A stretch of DNA of 56,587 bases from a virus: the IMG/VR virus record IMGVR_UViG_3300032092_000034, positions 1 to 56,587 of that record, one strand, 5' to 3'. The notes below the pieces were generated by a model that saw only the letters and a list, made by a program, of their open reading frames with translations, searched no databases and was not told the DNA's origin. Shown here in pieces: positions 7,095 through 13,110 of this stretch. Positions within the stretch are counted from its first letter, which is position 1; each line of letters begins with the position of its first letter. The position numbers were made by a program, and so were the translations under genes.

Positions 7095-7418
7095 TTACAC
7101 AAACCTACCCTTCGTTTTGCCTTTGGTAGCGCAACCATCAGCTTTGGTGACGTAGCCGCCTTCAGCGCAGTTCCATGCACGGAGGCTCTTGTTAATCCTC
7201 GAATCTGGATCCCTTGCGGTTTCGGCGCTCGTCAATTTCGCTTTCATCCCTTTCATACGGGCGCAGAAAGAGTCTCGCCTGCTGCCGCCTTGGGGCTGCG
7301 GAGCTTTTAACCCCGGTTTCCCGGGATTCGCTGCGTTGTAAGAAGCCCGTCCTTTGGCGTTCAGCCCGCCTTTCGGATTCTTCCCTTCTTTGCGCGTCCA
7401 TGCTGGGGATTTAGCCAT
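7095..7418 (-). CDS. DUF6321-like protein with shared basic C-terminal tail, 107 residues
   Basis: The body matches the phage DUF6321-type pattern: 'PAWTRKEGKNPKGGLNAKGR', 'RDSFCARMKGMKAKLTSAET' and 'ARDPDSRINKSLRAWNC'. The function of the family is unknown. After this conserved domain the protein carries the block's tail (EGGYVTKADGCATKG, then KTKGRFV), which typical members of the family need not have. This makes it the clearest case of the tail being attached to an otherwise independent domain. It overlaps the next gene by eight bases. Confidence 0.75.
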   Translation of the reverse strand: MAKSPAWTRKEGKNPKGGLNAKGRASYNAANPGKPGLKAPQPQGGSRRDSFCARMKGMKAKLTSAETARDPDSRINKSLRAWNCAEGGYVTKADGCATKGKTKGRFV

Positions 7419-7701
7419 AAAATGTCGTCACTTTAGCTACATTGGGGGCCGTGCCGGGTAGCGTCACATGAATGTCTGTCTCGAACAAAATGCCTTCGCC
7501 GGGAATGAGCAATGAAACGGGTTGTGTACCTGTACCAATATTAAATTGCAACCTCACAGTACCGGAAGCACCGCCGTCACGAAAAATAATATCCCCCGCT
7601 GTTCCACCAGAAATGCAATGATATGCCTTGAGGCGGTTGCGCCCCGATACCACTGTACCTGTCGCTTCTACGTGCGCGGATTTAACGTCTGTCTGCATCA
7701 T
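7411..7701 (-). CDS. Small beta-type virion protein, 96 residues
   Basis: The sequence (MMQTDVKSAHVEATGTVVSG..., 'ASGTVRLQFNIGTG', 'LIPGEGILFETDIHVTLPG') is a beta-sandwich-like pattern common in small phage structural proteins. The ATG was chosen because AGGAG lies seven bases upstream. A TTG six bases earlier would sit too close to that site. A GC-rich stem-loop lies just upstream, between this gene and the next virion gene. Likely a minor capsid or tail component; the exact role is unknown. Confidence 0.65.
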   Translation of the reverse strand: MMQTDVKSAHVEATGTVVSGRNRLKAYHCISGGTAGDIIFRDGGASGTVRLQFNIGTGTQPVSLLIPGEGILFETDIHVTLPGTAPNVAKVTTFYG

Positions 7702-7720
7702 AATCAATCTCCTGTTATTA

Positions 7721-7736
7721 GGGGGCCGAAGCCCCC
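7721..7736 (-). terminator. GC-rich stem-loop, possible partial terminator
   Basis: GGGGGC-TTCG-GCCCCC forms a six-pair stem with a stable UUCG loop in the 45-base gap after the 173-residue virion gene. It lacks a U-tract (TAATAAC follows), so it may lower transcription into the small-protein block or protect the mRNA end rather than stop transcription fully. Confidence 0.6.
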
Positions 7737-7745
7737 TTGGGTTGA

Positions 7746-8267
7746 TTAAGCTGTACGAGAGAACACGTAAGCTGTGGCACTAGAGAACATGATAGTGAAA
7801 CGAGCAAGTCCTGTTACGCCAGAAGGTACTGTCAACAGACCTGCGCCAGCACCTGAACCGGCGGCGGCGGCGGCAGACAAGATGCCGTTAGTTGCCACAG
7901 CAATTGTTACTGTGTTTGCGCCAGCGGTGTTGTCAACAAACAAGTCCAGCGTAGTGCCGCGAGTTGCACCAATAGCAGTACCAAGGTCTGTGCCGGTAGG
8001 CAAGGTGATGGTTGTGGCTGCTGCGGAGGTTGAAGTGATGTAGCCTGTAGCAACTTCTGCTGCGGTGGCTGTAGCCGTTGCGTTGATAGCAGCGGTTGAT
8101 GGATGATTTATATCGGTAAAGACCAGATTTGTGGCTGTTAAATTGGTTACGCTAGTGGTAACACCAAGAGTAGAAGTCGTAGTGACTGCGCCAGTGGTTG
8201 AGTTGATAGAAACAGTCTCAAAACCGTTCTGCGATCTTACTGGGCCGCTAAATGTACTATTTGCCAT
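7746..8267 (-). CDS. Thr/Ala-rich virion protein, 173 residues
   Basis: After MANSTFSGPVRSQNGFETV the protein is a repetitive Thr/Ser/Ala/Gly beta-type chain ('TTGAVTTTSTLGVTTSVTNL', 'TTITLPTGTDLGTAIGATRG', 'LDLFVDNTAGANTVTIAV'). This is a common phage structural pattern for surface or spike-like proteins encoded near the capsid gene. GGAG precedes the ATG and a dedicated promoter lies ~80 bases upstream, so it can be expressed separately from the capsid gene. A capsid decoration or head-fibre role is a reasonable inference. Confidence 0.7.
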   Translation of the reverse strand: MANSTFSGPVRSQNGFETVSINSTTGAVTTTSTLGVTTSVTNLTATNLVFTDINHPSTAAINATATATAAEVATGYITSTSAAATTITLPTGTDLGTAIGATRGTTLDLFVDNTAGANTVTIAVATNGILSAAAAAGSGAGAGLLTVPSGVTGLARFTIMFSSATAYVFSRTA

Positions 8268-8350
8268 GTTTAATTCTCCATGCGTTGTAGCGTATCAATC
8301 TGCATGAGGTCAGCCGAGCCTGTTTGATACGCCGATGAGTCTCGGGGTGG

Positions 8351-8377
8351 TTGCAATATACACGATCTATGTAGAAT
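8351..8377 (+). promoter_or_regulatory. Candidate promoter of the HNH gene
   Basis: TTGCAA (8351-8356) and TAGAAT (8372-8377) are 15 bases apart. The -10 element ends only six bases before the HNH start codon and no Shine-Dalgarno sequence is seen, so the transcript would be leaderless or nearly so. The spacing is short for sigma-70; treat as tentative. Confidence 0.4.
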
Positions 8378-8382
8378 GTCAA
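8355..8382 (-). promoter_or_regulatory. Strong sigma-70-type promoter for the 173-residue virion gene
   Basis: On the minus strand a perfect TTGACA (8377-8382) is followed after 16 bases by TATATT (8355-8360). The start would be near 8348, giving an ~80-base leader. The leader holds a perfect 9-base inverted repeat (GCGTATCAA / TTGATACGC, 8290-8298 and 8324-8332). The promoter overlaps the divergent promoter of the HNH gene, so the two may compete. Confidence 0.65.
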
Positions 8383-8383
8383 C

Positions 8384-8755
8384 ATGCCGTACAAAGACCA
8401 AACCAAAAGAAAAGAAAAACAACAGGAATATTCCAAAAAATACTACGCTGACAATACGCAAAAGGTCAAAGACACCACTAGAAAAACAGACGCCACCTTC
8501 AAGAAAAAATGGAAGGAATTTAAGGCCACTCTGTCATGTCTTGAATGTGAGGTTAGCCATCCGGCGGTTTTAGATTTTCACCACATAGACCCGGAAATGA
8601 AGAACGCCAGCGTTCATACACTTGTAAAGGCTAAAAGTTACAGAAAAGCACTGGAAGAAGTGCAGCAGTGCGTAGTGTTGTGTTCAAACTGCCACAGGGT
8701 TCACCACTATAACGAACACCAAGCCAAAAAAATGGGGGCCAAAGCCCCCACTTAA
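8384..8755 (+). CDS. HNH endonuclease, free-standing, 123 residues
   Basis: Zinc-binding CxxC at C52/C55 (CLECE), the H66-H67 pair in 'DFHHIDP' and the second knuckle C100-x2-C103-H with H107/H108 ('CSNCHRVHH') give a complete HNH/beta-beta-alpha-metal nuclease. A Lys-rich N-terminal helix (~1-45) probably contacts DNA. Such enzymes nick or cut DNA and often spread as free-standing homing nucleases. It is the only plus-strand gene inside the left late module. It lies between the acidic protein gene and a virion gene, with its own promoter region, which fits a mobile insertion. Its last codons contain a minus-strand terminator. Confidence 0.88.
   Translation: MPYKDQTKRKEKQQEYSKKYYADNTQKVKDTTRKTDATFKKKWKEFKATLSCLECEVSHPAVLDFHHIDPEMKNASVHTLVKAKSYRKALEEVQQCVVLCSNCHRVHHYNEHQAKKMGAKAPT
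8726..8750 (-). terminator. Rho-independent terminator after the acidic repeat gene
   Basis: Read on the minus strand, TGGGGGC-TTTG-GCCCCCA (8733-8750) is followed by seven T (8726-8732). It ends transcripts of the acidic protein gene and lies wholly inside the 3' end of the oppositely read HNH gene. Confidence 0.85.
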
Positions 8756-9115
8756 TCACTCTTGTACAGTTTCTTGTACAACTTCTTCAACTTCCTCTTC
8801 AACGTACTCAACCCAGTCATCAGACTCTTCGTCGTACACATACCATGTGTCGAGTTCTTCGTCGTACCAATACCAAGCGTCGGTCTCTTCGTCGTAAACG
8901 TACTCTTCGTCTTCGTCAAACTCAACGCCTGCGTCGTCAAATTGGTTGAGAAGAAACTCGTCGGTAACGTCATAGTCGACAGCCCAGCCGTATTCTTTTT
9001 GAAACTCGATGAATTCTTGAATGATCTGCACTTTTTCAAAGTCGCTGGTCTCGATGGTCACAACTTCGTCGTCCAAAAAATCCCAATCGCCAATTTTAAT
9101 TTCTACTTTGTACAT
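8756..9115 (-). CDS. Highly acidic decapeptide-repeat protein, 119 residues
   Basis: The first ~65 residues form a small mixed domain (MYKVEIKIGDWDFLDDEVVT...). Residues 71-100 are three tandem ten-residue repeats of the form x-Y-x-Y-D-E-E-x-D-x, with Trp at the repeat starts (EYVYDEETDA, WYWYDEELDT, WYVYDEESDD). A Glu-rich tail follows. The protein is extremely acidic. AAAGGAG precedes the ATG, and it has its own candidate promoter and terminator just downstream of the capsid gene. A DNA-mimic, capsid-binding or charge-shield role is possible; none is proven. I do not recognise a family. Confidence 0.75.
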   Translation of the reverse strand: MYKVEIKIGDWDFLDDEVVTIETSDFEKVQIIQEFIEFQKEYGWAVDYDVTDEFLLNQFDDAGVEFDEDEEYVYDEETDAWYWYDEELDTWYVYDEESDDWVEYVEEEVEEVVQETVQE

Positions 9116-9157
9116 GAAAAACTCCTTTAATTTGGTGCAGCCCTATGCCGCAAAACA

Positions 9158-9186
9158 ATCCTACGGAGCTTCTATGACTATTGCAA
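9158..9186 (-). promoter_or_regulatory. Candidate promoter for the acidic repeat gene
   Basis: On the minus strand TTGCAA (9181-9186) is 17 bases from TAGGAT (9158-9163). It lies between the capsid-gene terminator and the acidic gene, where a separate start would be needed. Confidence 0.5.
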
Positions 9187-9194
9187 GGCTAATG

Positions 9195-9219
9195 AAAAAG
9201 GGCCCCTTTTGGGGGCCCT
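9195..9219 (-). terminator. Strong rho-independent terminator after the major capsid gene
   Basis: AGGGCCCC-CAAAA-GGGGCCCT (9199-9219) followed by a T-tract on the minus strand. It lies 26 bases after the capsid stop. High capsid expression would therefore be separated from downstream genes. Confidence 0.9.
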
Positions 9220-9244
9220 CATCTGGTTATTTAAAACCAAATTA

Positions 9245-10156
9245 TCATGCCGAACCGGGGGAACCGTACATTCCCAATGGATCAGACCAACCGAAGCTGT
9301 AACGCTCGCGGGCTTTGTAACGGACGTTGCCGGTATCAAAGTCACCGTCCATGCTGTTAGCAAGGGGTGAACGAACAAAGTGCTTCAGACCGTTAGGCAC
9401 ATCAGTAGTCAAATACCAGCCATTTGTGTCGGTCAGGTAATGGTTAATGGTGTAGCCTTCAGGGATAGAGCCGTTGTTCTTCAATGCGTTGATGTCGTTG
9501 TCGGTAGTGCCAACGCGGAGGTTGGTTTCCAACAGGCGGGTAGCCACGAACTGCAATGCAGGGGGAACAATCAGCTTCTTGGGCTTAGCGGCAATTAACA
9601 AACCACGCTCGTCTGTCCATGCAGCGATCTGAATAACAGCGTTTTCCAACGAAGTTTCATTCAAGTCAGCAGCAGTGGCGGGACGGTTGGAGTTAGTGCC
9701 ACCAGAAACCAAGGGGTGAGCAGTGCTAAACAAAGCAACGCCGTCGCCACCGGGATAAGCGGCAGAGAAACCGTTGTTCAGAGTAGCAGCAGCTTTAACC
9801 TGCTTGGTGTAAGCCATAGCACGAGCCAGACCTTTGGTGTAACGAGCAGACAAGCTGTCGTACAAGTTATCTTCAATCGCTTCTTCAGTGATCGAGAAAC
9901 CCAAAGCAATGGTTTCGTGGTTGTAGCGGGTAGTCCATGCCTCTTGTGCGTTGTCATAAGCGATGGCAGAACCTTCGTTTTTGACGGGTGCAGCTGAGAA
10001 GCCAGACAGTTTGGTCTCTTCCTCAAAAGAACGCTCTGAGGTTTCGGTTTCATAAATTTCTTTATGTTCTTCACCGTAACGAGCGTACTCCATACCAAAC
10101 AAAGCGTTCAGGCCGGGTAAGAGTTCTTTAAGCAGTTGTGCGCGTGAAATAGCCAT
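9245..10156 (-). CDS. Major capsid protein, 303 residues
   Basis: Length, position (after scaffold and a putative decoration gene, before a strong terminator) and sequence fit an HK97-fold major capsid protein. Recognisable parts are a helical N-terminus (MAISRAQLLKELLPGLNALF), 'EEHKEIYETETSERSFEEE', the 'ITEEAIEDNLYDS...KGLARAM.YTKQ' spine-helix region, 'LFSTAHPLVSG' and a C-terminal beta region ending in 'RYSFGWSDPLGMYGSPGSA'. Several hundred copies would form the head. A GGAG site is present. Assignment rests on recognised pattern and context. Confidence 0.85.
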   Translation of the reverse strand: MAISRAQLLKELLPGLNALFGMEYARYGEEHKEIYETETSERSFEEETKLSGFSAAPVKNEGSAIAYDNAQEAWTTRYNHETIALGFSITEEAIEDNLYDSLSARYTKGLARAMAYTKQVKAAATLNNGFSAAYPGGDGVALFSTAHPLVSGGTNSNRPATAADLNETSLENAVIQIAAWTDERGLLIAAKPKKLIVPPALQFVATRLLETNLRVGTTDNDINALKNNGSIPEGYTINHYLTDTNGWYLTTDVPNGLKHFVRSPLANSMDGDFDTGNVRYKARERYSFGWSDPLGMYGSPGSA

Positions 10157-10168
10157 TTAAGTAACTCC

Positions 10169-11002
10169 TTATGCGCCAGTGGCGGAATAGTAGCCATGCA
10201 GACCTTGGTTCAACTTAACCAAGACTTCAGGATACTGAGTGAAAATCACAGTCGATGTGTAAACACCAGAGTTCAATGTGAATGTGGCGGCTTGGTTCAG
10301 CACAACAGAAGTTGCGCCTGCTGCGGCTGCGGTATCAACAAAAGAACCTGTCTGTGCAATTTGACCGTTTGTGGTCAACACAGAAACGTCTGTACCAACT
10401 GGCAAGGCGAAAGGCAAAGCACTGACGGTCAAGGTAGTTGTACCTGTACTGTAAGTGGCTGTACCCAACGAAACTGCTGTGTCGGCAACGACACCAACCA
10501 TGCGCAAAGGCAAAGTAGTAGTGACGGGAGTATCCACAGGAGCCAAAACTGCGTTAGCAGAATTACCAGTGGCTGTGCTGCCAGTGTTGTTGATGGCTGA
10601 CAGGTTAGTGCCAATCATCGCCAAAGCGCCGGAAGCAATGGTAGTGCCAGAAGAACAAACAACAGCCTTGAACACAGCATCGGGATCGTCCAACACATAA
10701 GCTTGGCAATCACCGGCAGCGGTGCTTGCGGGCCAGTATTGGCTGAATTGCTTTTGCTTTGTTACGGGGCTAGTGAATGTGCAACCCAAGAAAATACCGG
10801 TAGTCTGGTTCAAACCAGTGCCAGTAGAAACTGAGGCGCGTGTGGCAAAGCCACGGGATAGAACAACAAAGTCACCATAGAAGATGTCGGTCGCATAACC
10901 GTACTGGATGGGGTACATGCGAGTAGAACCCGCAAATACTTGACCACCAATCAAGTTTTGTGCCAACAGCCCGTATGGAGCTGATACGACGGGATAAGCC
11001 AT
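10169..11002 (-). CDS. Putative capsid decoration/structural protein, 277 residues
   Basis: The conserved opening ('GLLAQNLIGGQVFAGSTRMY', then 'YGYATDIFYGDFVVLSRGF') and 'GIFLGCTFTSPVTKQKQFSQ..WPA' with 'AYVLDDPDAVFKA' belong to a family routinely found directly upstream of the capsid gene in short-tailed aquatic phages. The C-terminal half is a Thr/Ala/Val beta chain, possibly an added surface domain. It is likely a head component; the precise role is not established. A clear AGGAG site lies upstream and only 12 bases separate it from the capsid gene. Confidence 0.75.
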   Translation of the reverse strand: MAYPVVSAPYGLLAQNLIGGQVFAGSTRMYPIQYGYATDIFYGDFVVLSRGFATRASVSTGTGLNQTTGIFLGCTFTSPVTKQKQFSQYWPASTAAGDCQAYVLDDPDAVFKAVVCSSGTTIASGALAMIGTNLSAINNTGSTATGNSANAVLAPVDTPVTTTLPLRMVGVVADTAVSLGTATYSTGTTTLTVSALPFALPVGTDVSVLTTNGQIAQTGSFVDTAAAAGATSVVLNQAATFTLNSGVYTSTVIFTQYPEVLVKLNQGLHGYYSATGA

Positions 11003-11023
11003 TTAAGACTCCTTTTAAAAAAT

Positions 11024-11503
11024 TTATGTACCTGTTCCAAATGTTACTTTGGACGATCTTTCCGCGAATTTTGACATTCGTGGGTCATTGTCTTTCATGT
11101 AGGTGTTGTCCACCGAATCCATTTGCGCTTTGTTTATCTTGGCAAAGTGAGCATCACGTTGTTGCATAAACTCGGCTGGGATACGGCAAAGTACTAACCC
11201 ACCAACTTCAACATTTCCTTTAAAGCGTCCGTCAACGGAAGCGTGCATCATGAGTTCTGGATAATCTTCTGCTTTGCAGGGTTCATATCCCTCACGTAAC
11301 TTAGAAGAGATGTTTGATGGATCACTATTACCCAGTACGCTAGTACGGATCCAACGATGTGTCCAACCGGGCCTATCGTCGGGTGAAGGTAAAGCCTCTG
11401 GCGCTTGCCATGATGTTGGTCGTCGTATCTCTTGGCGAGTGTCCAACGCACGATCTAGGCGATTTTGCGGTTTTCCAGCTTTATTGACTTCAGTGTTTTC
11501 CAT
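11024..11503 (-). CDS. Conserved capsid-locus protein, 159 residues
   Basis: Residues ~28-85 carry the conserved run 'RRPTSWQAPEALPSPDDRPG', 'THRWIRTSVLGNSDPSNISS' and 'LREGYEPCKAEDYPEL'. This combination is seen in many uncultured phages between scaffold and capsid genes. A middle beta-type part ('VGGLVLCRIPAEFMQQRDAH') and a charged helical tail follow. No enzyme motif is visible. It probably takes part in head assembly, judged only from its neighbours. Confidence 0.7.
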   Translation of the reverse strand: MENTEVNKAGKPQNRLDRALDTRQEIRRPTSWQAPEALPSPDDRPGWTHRWIRTSVLGNSDPSNISSKLREGYEPCKAEDYPELMMHASVDGRFKGNVEVGGLVLCRIPAEFMQQRDAHFAKINKAQMDSVDNTYMKDNDPRMSKFAERSSKVTFGTGT

Positions 11504-11506
11504 TTT

Positions 11507-12502
11507 TTATCCTTTTCTAAGTAAAGCAACCTGTTTAGCATATTCTTCGATGGGCACCCCAAGGCGACGCGCAGTGGCGGCTTCTGATGCTTTTAAACGA
11601 ATACGGCTAGGTGGAGTACTACGCGAGGCCGGAGCCACAGGCGAAGTATTTCTTGTTGCACGGCGTGGAGTATCTTCATATTCCTCTTCCGGTTCTGACG
11701 CCCTTTTCTTAGGAGGCGGATCGTCTTCCTCGTAGCTCTGGTCACTCTCAAAGTGCTCAGGAAATCTTTTGCGCATCGTTTTGTCGATGGTTTTGAAGTA
11801 CTCTTCAGTACCTACATAGTCCGCACCATACTCTTTCTGCAACTTTCTGTCAATACCCATTGCAGACATAGTCATTTCGTCGTCAATACCCCACCAGTCG
11901 CTGTTGCGCTCAACCCACTTTTTAGTGCGAGGTGGCATACGTGGAGCTTCTTCTGCCTCACGCGCGGGGGGCTGGTATTCTTTCTCCTCATTCTTAATTG
12001 GCCTCATGCCTTCAGCACGGTCAATCTTGAGGGTAGCTCTAGCAATCGCTTCTTGCGCTGCAACAATTGAGTCTGGATCAGCAGCTTCGTACGCTTTTTT
12101 GTACTTCTCTTTGGCGGCGTCTAACTCAATTTGAGCAGCGGATTTGGACTGCTCAATGTAAGCTTCGCTGCCTGTAGAGAGCTGTTGTTGTAAGCGTTTG
12201 TTTTCTGCAAACACCTGTTTGGCAAATTCCTCCGCAGCTTCACGTTCCCGCAGAGCTTGCTCTTTTGCGCGGCGTTCATCGTGATATCCACGGGTGAACT
12301 TCTTAATTCGTTTTTGGACCTTCTCGTCGTAGGATGCTAACTCTTCATCAGTTACTTCCTCAACAGGCTCCTTCATGGGCTTGCGACCACGATCTTCCTC
12401 TGGGGTGTCGTCTTCAATCTCAACTTCAAATTTCTCTTCAGCAGCTTTTTCTGCTTTCTCGTCGGGAAACTCGTAAGTCTCTTCAAACTTTGGTAACGGC
12501 AT
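11507..12502 (-). CDS. Scaffolding protein, 331 residues
   Basis: The protein is highly charged and helical: an acidic N-terminus (MPLPKFEETYEFPDEKAEKA), then a long coiled coil (~55-175, Glu/Lys/Ala/Gln-rich), Pro/Arg-rich linkers, and a basic C-terminus ending in 'EEYAKQVALLRKG'. Acidic coiled-coil proteins of this size just upstream of the capsid gene are typical internal scaffolds. They organise the procapsid and bind capsid subunits with a basic C-terminal region. 'WVERNSDWWGIDDEMTMSAM' in the middle is a recurring element of this group. Confidence 0.8.
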   Translation of the reverse strand: MPLPKFEETYEFPDEKAEKAAEEKFEVEIEDDTPEEDRGRKPMKEPVEEVTDEELASYDEKVQKRIKKFTRGYHDERRAKEQALREREAAEEFAKQVFAENKRLQQQLSTGSEAYIEQSKSAAQIELDAAKEKYKKAYEAADPDSIVAAQEAIARATLKIDRAEGMRPIKNEEKEYQPPAREAEEAPRMPPRTKKWVERNSDWWGIDDEMTMSAMGIDRKLQKEYGADYVGTEEYFKTIDKTMRKRFPEHFESDQSYEEDDPPPKKRASEPEEEYEDTPRRATRNTSPVAPASRSTPPSRIRLKASEAATARRLGVPIEEYAKQVALLRKG

Positions 12503-12512
12503 GATTTACTCC

Positions 12513-12923
12513 TTATGCTGCTCGTGTGATACCACGGGGATCTTCCACAACCGCTTCAACCGAATCATCATTGATGATGCGGAATTCACGACCATGAATC
12601 TTCAGGCGAGTGCCTGAATTGGGGCGGACGATGACAAAGTCACCTTCCTTGCATGACGGTCCACTAGGGAATCGGTCAGTGTCTTTATAGGCGTCGGGGC
12701 CAATCTTCACTACAAATAGCACTGGGGTCAGTACTTCTTCATAGTGCATAGATTGATTTGATTTAACAATACCAATTTCACTATCTGCAAACTCTTCCAT
12801 TGCTTCAGGAACAACGCACAGAAGGTGGAAAGTTTTAGGATCGGGCAACTGTTTCGCTTTATCTTCTGCACTCGTGTTAAGAATGCCAGATAAATCTACC
12901 GCAGCGACGTCAAATTCAGTCAT
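12513..12923 (-). CDS. GroES-like co-chaperonin, 136 residues
   Basis: The C-terminal ~75 residues read 'VLFVVKIGPDAYKDTDRFPS', 'CKEGDFVIVRPNSGTRLKIH' and 'GREFRIINDDSVEAVV'. This is the GroES order of strands (V.VGPG..., .GD.V....SG....I.G.EY.I....I.AV). The segment 'GIVKSNQSMHYEEVLTP' lies where a mobile loop could be. Phage co-chaperonins replace or modify host GroES so that GroEL folds the capsid protein. The start (MTEFDVAAV) was chosen for its GGAG site. It lies between portal and scaffold, consistent with capsid folding. Confidence 0.72.
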   Translation of the reverse strand: MTEFDVAAVDLSGILNTSAEDKAKQLPDPKTFHLLCVVPEAMEEFADSEIGIVKSNQSMHYEEVLTPVLFVVKIGPDAYKDTDRFPSGPSCKEGDFVIVRPNSGTRLKIHGREFRIINDDSVEAVVEDPRGITRAA

Positions 12924-13110
12924 CAGAATACTCCAGTTTTTTCGCAAGGTCTTTGACAAGTTGTTCTGCGTGAGTTAGACCCCGAATAACTCCGCAAACG
13001 TGCCGATACTCGGCGAAATCCTTAGCACCACCACCGTTTAAAAAAACGGCCTGATCCTCGCGTAACTTGTCAATTTCTTTGAGTAAATATGCAAGTGCTT
13101 GTGAATTCAT
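12916..13110 (-). CDS. Small helical protein beside the portal gene, 64 residues
   Basis: Two helices are predicted: 'ALAYLLKEIDKLREDQAVFL' and 'VIRGLTHAEQLVKDLAKKLE', with 'GGAKDFAEYRHVCG' between. The '.G.A.D.AEYR...GVIRGL..AE' run is conserved in the same position (between portal and scaffold region) in related phages. The size would suit a portal- or terminase-binding helper, but no function is known. It starts one base before the portal stop region and overlaps the GroES-like start by eight bases. Confidence 0.7.
   Translation of the reverse strand: MNSQALAYLLKEIDKLREDQAVFLNGGGAKDFAEYRHVCGVIRGLTHAEQLVKDLAKKLEYSDD

Noticed and set aside
7702-7707. TTG start two codons upstream of the 96-residue virion protein
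   Set aside because: Only one base from the AGGAG site; the ATG at 7701 has normal spacing.
8762-9130. 122-residue hydrophobic plus-strand frame opposite the acidic repeat gene
   Set aside because: Phe/Val-rich sequence is the reverse complement of Glu/Asp/Tyr codons. The minus-strand frame has ribosome site, promoter and terminator.
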